Assembly (NCBI GenBank): GCA_015057525.1
Contig: SVEE01000005.1
Span: 1-64,000 of the forward strand
DNA from: Lachnospiraceae bacterium
GTDB lineage: Bacteria; Bacillota; Clostridia; Lachnospirales; Lachnospiraceae
Direction of reading: 5' to 3'
Length of the DNA: 64,000 bases
Shown here: one piece after another, positions 61,670-64,000 of the stretch
How positions within the stretch are numbered: position 1 is the first letter of the stretch
How the letters are laid out: the number at the start of each line of letters is the position of its first letter
Notes under the pieces: generated by a model
Databases searched by the model: none
What the model was told of the DNA's origin: nothing
The model's input: only the letters and a program-made list of their open reading frames with translations
Made by a program: the position numbers and the translations under genes

Positions 61670-62944
61670 TTATTCGTATCTGAGTGCATCGATTGGATTA
61701 AGATTTGCAGCCTTAACCGATGGAATAAATCCAAATACAATTCCTATTACCACTGAAAAAAGTACTGATACAAGAATTGCTGCTCCACTTATTGCTACAG
61801 GAACAGCTGCAATATTTGAAATTAGGTATGCAAGGCCAATTCCCGCTCCTACTCCTAATACTCCACCTAAGCTTGTTAAAACTGCTGCCTCAGTCAAAAA
61901 CTGAGCTAAAATAACTTTCTTTCTTGCTCCTAACGCCTTCTTAAGACCAATTTCTCTTGTTCTTTCTGTAACCGACACAAGCATAATATTCATTACACCT
62001 ATACCACCTACAATAAGAGATATACTTGCAATCCATATAAGCTGTTGACTAGTAGATGCACTAACCTCTTGAAGAGCCTTTGCCTTCTCTAATAAATCCT
62101 CACTCTTGTAAGTGTAGCTTTGTCCTGATTCACTACCATCATCCACTATATTAATATGACTATTAAGTACATCCGCTGTACCTCTTCCAGCCAAAGTCAT
62201 ATCTTCTGTAGATTTTGCTTTTATTACAACATTATATGGCTCATCAAAACCGTATATCATTGGCCACACAGAATCAGTGACAAATATTTTGCCTGAAACC
62301 TCTTCTCCATAATAGGTATACCAGTCATAGTAGGATTCTACGGTAGGTTCAAAACCTGACTGCTGCTCTACAACACCTATTACAACATAGGTTTCTCCCA
62401 TTATTTCTATGGTTGCTCCCAAAGGATTTTCACCACCGAACAATGTACTAACGGCAGTTGTATCAAGAACTACAAATTTATTAAACTCTTCTCTATCAAT
62501 GTCTCTAAAGAATCTACCCTTTGTGACAACATATCCTGTCACCGAAAAATAATCCTCATCCACACCTAATATTGTTGCATTTGATAAGGTTTTATCCTTG
62601 TAATATATTCCTTCATACATTACACCTCTTCTATATGCAGAAACTCCAGCAACCTGCTCAATCTCCATAATTTCCTCTTTGATGTCATCATCTATCATTG
62701 GCATCCCATCCGGTGTCATGGAGTCACCTGAGTAATATTCCCATTCACCTGCATATAATTGAACCTCCACCAGGTTGTCACCTGAGCCAACGAGATTCTC
62801 TTTTATCTGCTCACTTGTTCCTTTTATTGTTGATACTATGGCAATAATGGCAGCTATACCGATTATAATTCCTAACATTGTAAGAAAGGAACGCATCTTA
62901 TGTGCCCATATGCCTTGAAATGATAATCTTATATTTTCTAACAT
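61670..62944 (-). CDS. MacB-type ABC transporter permease
   Basis: HKMRSFLTMLGIIIGIAAIIAIVSTIKGTSEQI; RTREIGLKKALGARKKVILAQFLTEA. Confidence 0.94.
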   Translation of the reverse strand: MLENIRLSFQGIWAHKMRSFLTMLGIIIGIAAIIAIVSTIKGTSEQIKENLVGSGDNLVEVQLYAGEWEYYSGDSMTPDGMPMIDDDIKEEIMEIEQVAGVSAYRRGVMYEGIYYKDKTLSNATILGVDEDYFSVTGYVVTKGRFFRDIDREEFNKFVVLDTTAVSTLFGGENPLGATIEIMGETYVVIGVVEQQSGFEPTVESYYDWYTYYGEEVSGKIFVTDSVWPMIYGFDEPYNVVIKAKSTEDMTLAGRGTADVLNSHINIVDDGSESGQSYTYKSEDLLEKAKALQEVSASTSQQLIWIASISLIVGGIGVMNIMLVSVTERTREIGLKKALGARKKVILAQFLTEAAVLTSLGGVLGVGAGIGLAYLISNIAAVPVAISGAAILVSVLFSVVIGIVFGFIPSVKAANLNPIDALRYE

Positions 62945-62957
62945 ATTATATTCCTTT

Positions 62958-63968
62958 CTATTGGTATAGTACGTCTATACTTTCTTGCACAGTATTTACA
63001 CCTTCTACAGCATCGGCAGAATACGGAAATGCAATGTAATCATTAGGGCTAAGACCTCCTTTAATTTCAATCATACTACCCCAAAGGATTTCGCCAGTTG
63101 CCACATAAGTCTTAACTAGCTTGCCATCCAATTCTTTCATTACATAGTAATTACCATTTTCTTTTCTAACCATTGCCATTTCAATGTAAAATGAATCTGA
63201 CATTTCCGCCGAAGAATCCATGAGCATAACCTCCATATACATACCCTGGGATAAATCTTCACCACCATTGATTGTGATGGTTACAGGATAAAAGGATTCC
63301 TCAGCCGCACTATAATTATATCCACTAGACGGAATATCTCCAATATGAGTTATGGTTCCATCGTAAACCATGCCATTATCATAACAATTGAGAAGAACCA
63401 TATCACCTTCCTGAATTGACATTAAATCTAACTCACCAATTGCAGTTTCAACAGTATATCCCTCTGTTCCACTTATAACAATAAACGGTTCGTTATTTAA
63501 TATGGCAGTTTCTTGGTCTACAACTTTTTTAACTACCCCATCAAAATTACACACAACTTCGCCGGTTGAAAACTGATATTCCATAATCTGTAATTCGATT
63601 AACTGCAATTGATAGTCAATAGTAAGTCTTGAAATTTCTGCTTTTTTCTCTTTTATAGCAAGTGCAAGTTCCTCCACAGTATATGTGATTTCTTCAGGCT
63701 CTCCCTCTGACTGAGTATCCTCAGGCGTACCCTCTGGTGTAGTCACATCTGCTTCTGGAGCCACAGGCTGTTCAGTGTTTGCCGGTTCTTCTGTACTCGC
63801 TGGTTGCTCTGTGTTCGTAGGCTCCTCTGTACTTGTAGGCTCCTGAGGTGTTGCATCAGTAGGGGTAGCACTCTCCCCTCCCGTAGGTATTTCAGGTGTT
63901 TCCGTAGTATCTGGAACTTCTGTTGTTGGCACCTCTGTTGTTGGTTCCTCTGGAACAGGTGGTACCAC
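62958..63968 (-). CDS. HlyD/RND-type efflux adaptor (N-terminus beyond window edge), with Thr/Glu/Pro-rich insert
   Basis: CNFDGVVKKVVDQETAILNNEPFIVISG barrel-sandwich; precedes MacB permease; frame remains open toward the edge. Confidence 0.75.
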   Translation of the reverse strand: MVPPVPEEPTTEVPTTEVPDTTETPEIPTGGESATPTDATPQEPTSTEEPTNTEQPASTEEPANTEQPVAPEADVTTPEGTPEDTQSEGEPEEITYTVEELALAIKEKKAEISRLTIDYQLQLIELQIMEYQFSTGEVVCNFDGVVKKVVDQETAILNNEPFIVISGTEGYTVETAIGELDLMSIQEGDMVLLNCYDNGMVYDGTITHIGDIPSSGYNYSAAEESFYPVTITINGGEDLSQGMYMEVMLMDSSAEMSDSFYIEMAMVRKENGNYYVMKELDGKLVKTYVATGEILWGSMIEIKGGLSPNDYIAFPYSADAVEGVNTVQESIDVLYQ

Positions 63969-64000
63969 AGGTGGCTGAACAGGAACTGTATTGTTTAATT

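Overview
AT-rich Firmicute (Clostridia, probably Lachnospiraceae by gene content; inference) chromosomal window, mostly coding on the minus strand. Core genes are groES-groEL, glnS, sigH-rlmB-mrnC-cysS, htpG, argH, sigG, typA and pncB. Accessory genes include a cohesin/dockerin surface operon, a BspA-type LRR protein, a lone [FeFe]-hydrogenase-like protein, a hybrid histidine kinase with a degenerate ATPase domain, ABC exporters, tandem AIM24 proteins, a DUF5714-ArsC fusion with ArsR, and an AlgI/DHHW acetylation pair. There is one tRNA (Thr-GGT) and there are two CIRCE elements (groESL and htpG). I saw no CRISPR array, rRNA or transposase gene. The strongest unexplained signals are non-coding: (i) a 246-bp element at 42220-42465 with 65-nt terminal inverted repeats enclosing three hairpins; (ii) a 137-nt cloverleaf-like element directly 3' of groEL; (iii) two ~270-300 bp arrays of TTATCCGTAA/TTACGGATAA hairpins flanking a ~4.5 kb accessory block; (iv) dispersed GGGTCTATA...AGACCC hairpins. 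The strongest protein-level observations are the coupled cohesin + dockerin/glucosaminidase genes and the pseudo-ATPase hybrid kinase. All family assignments are from reading motifs by eye; no database search was run.
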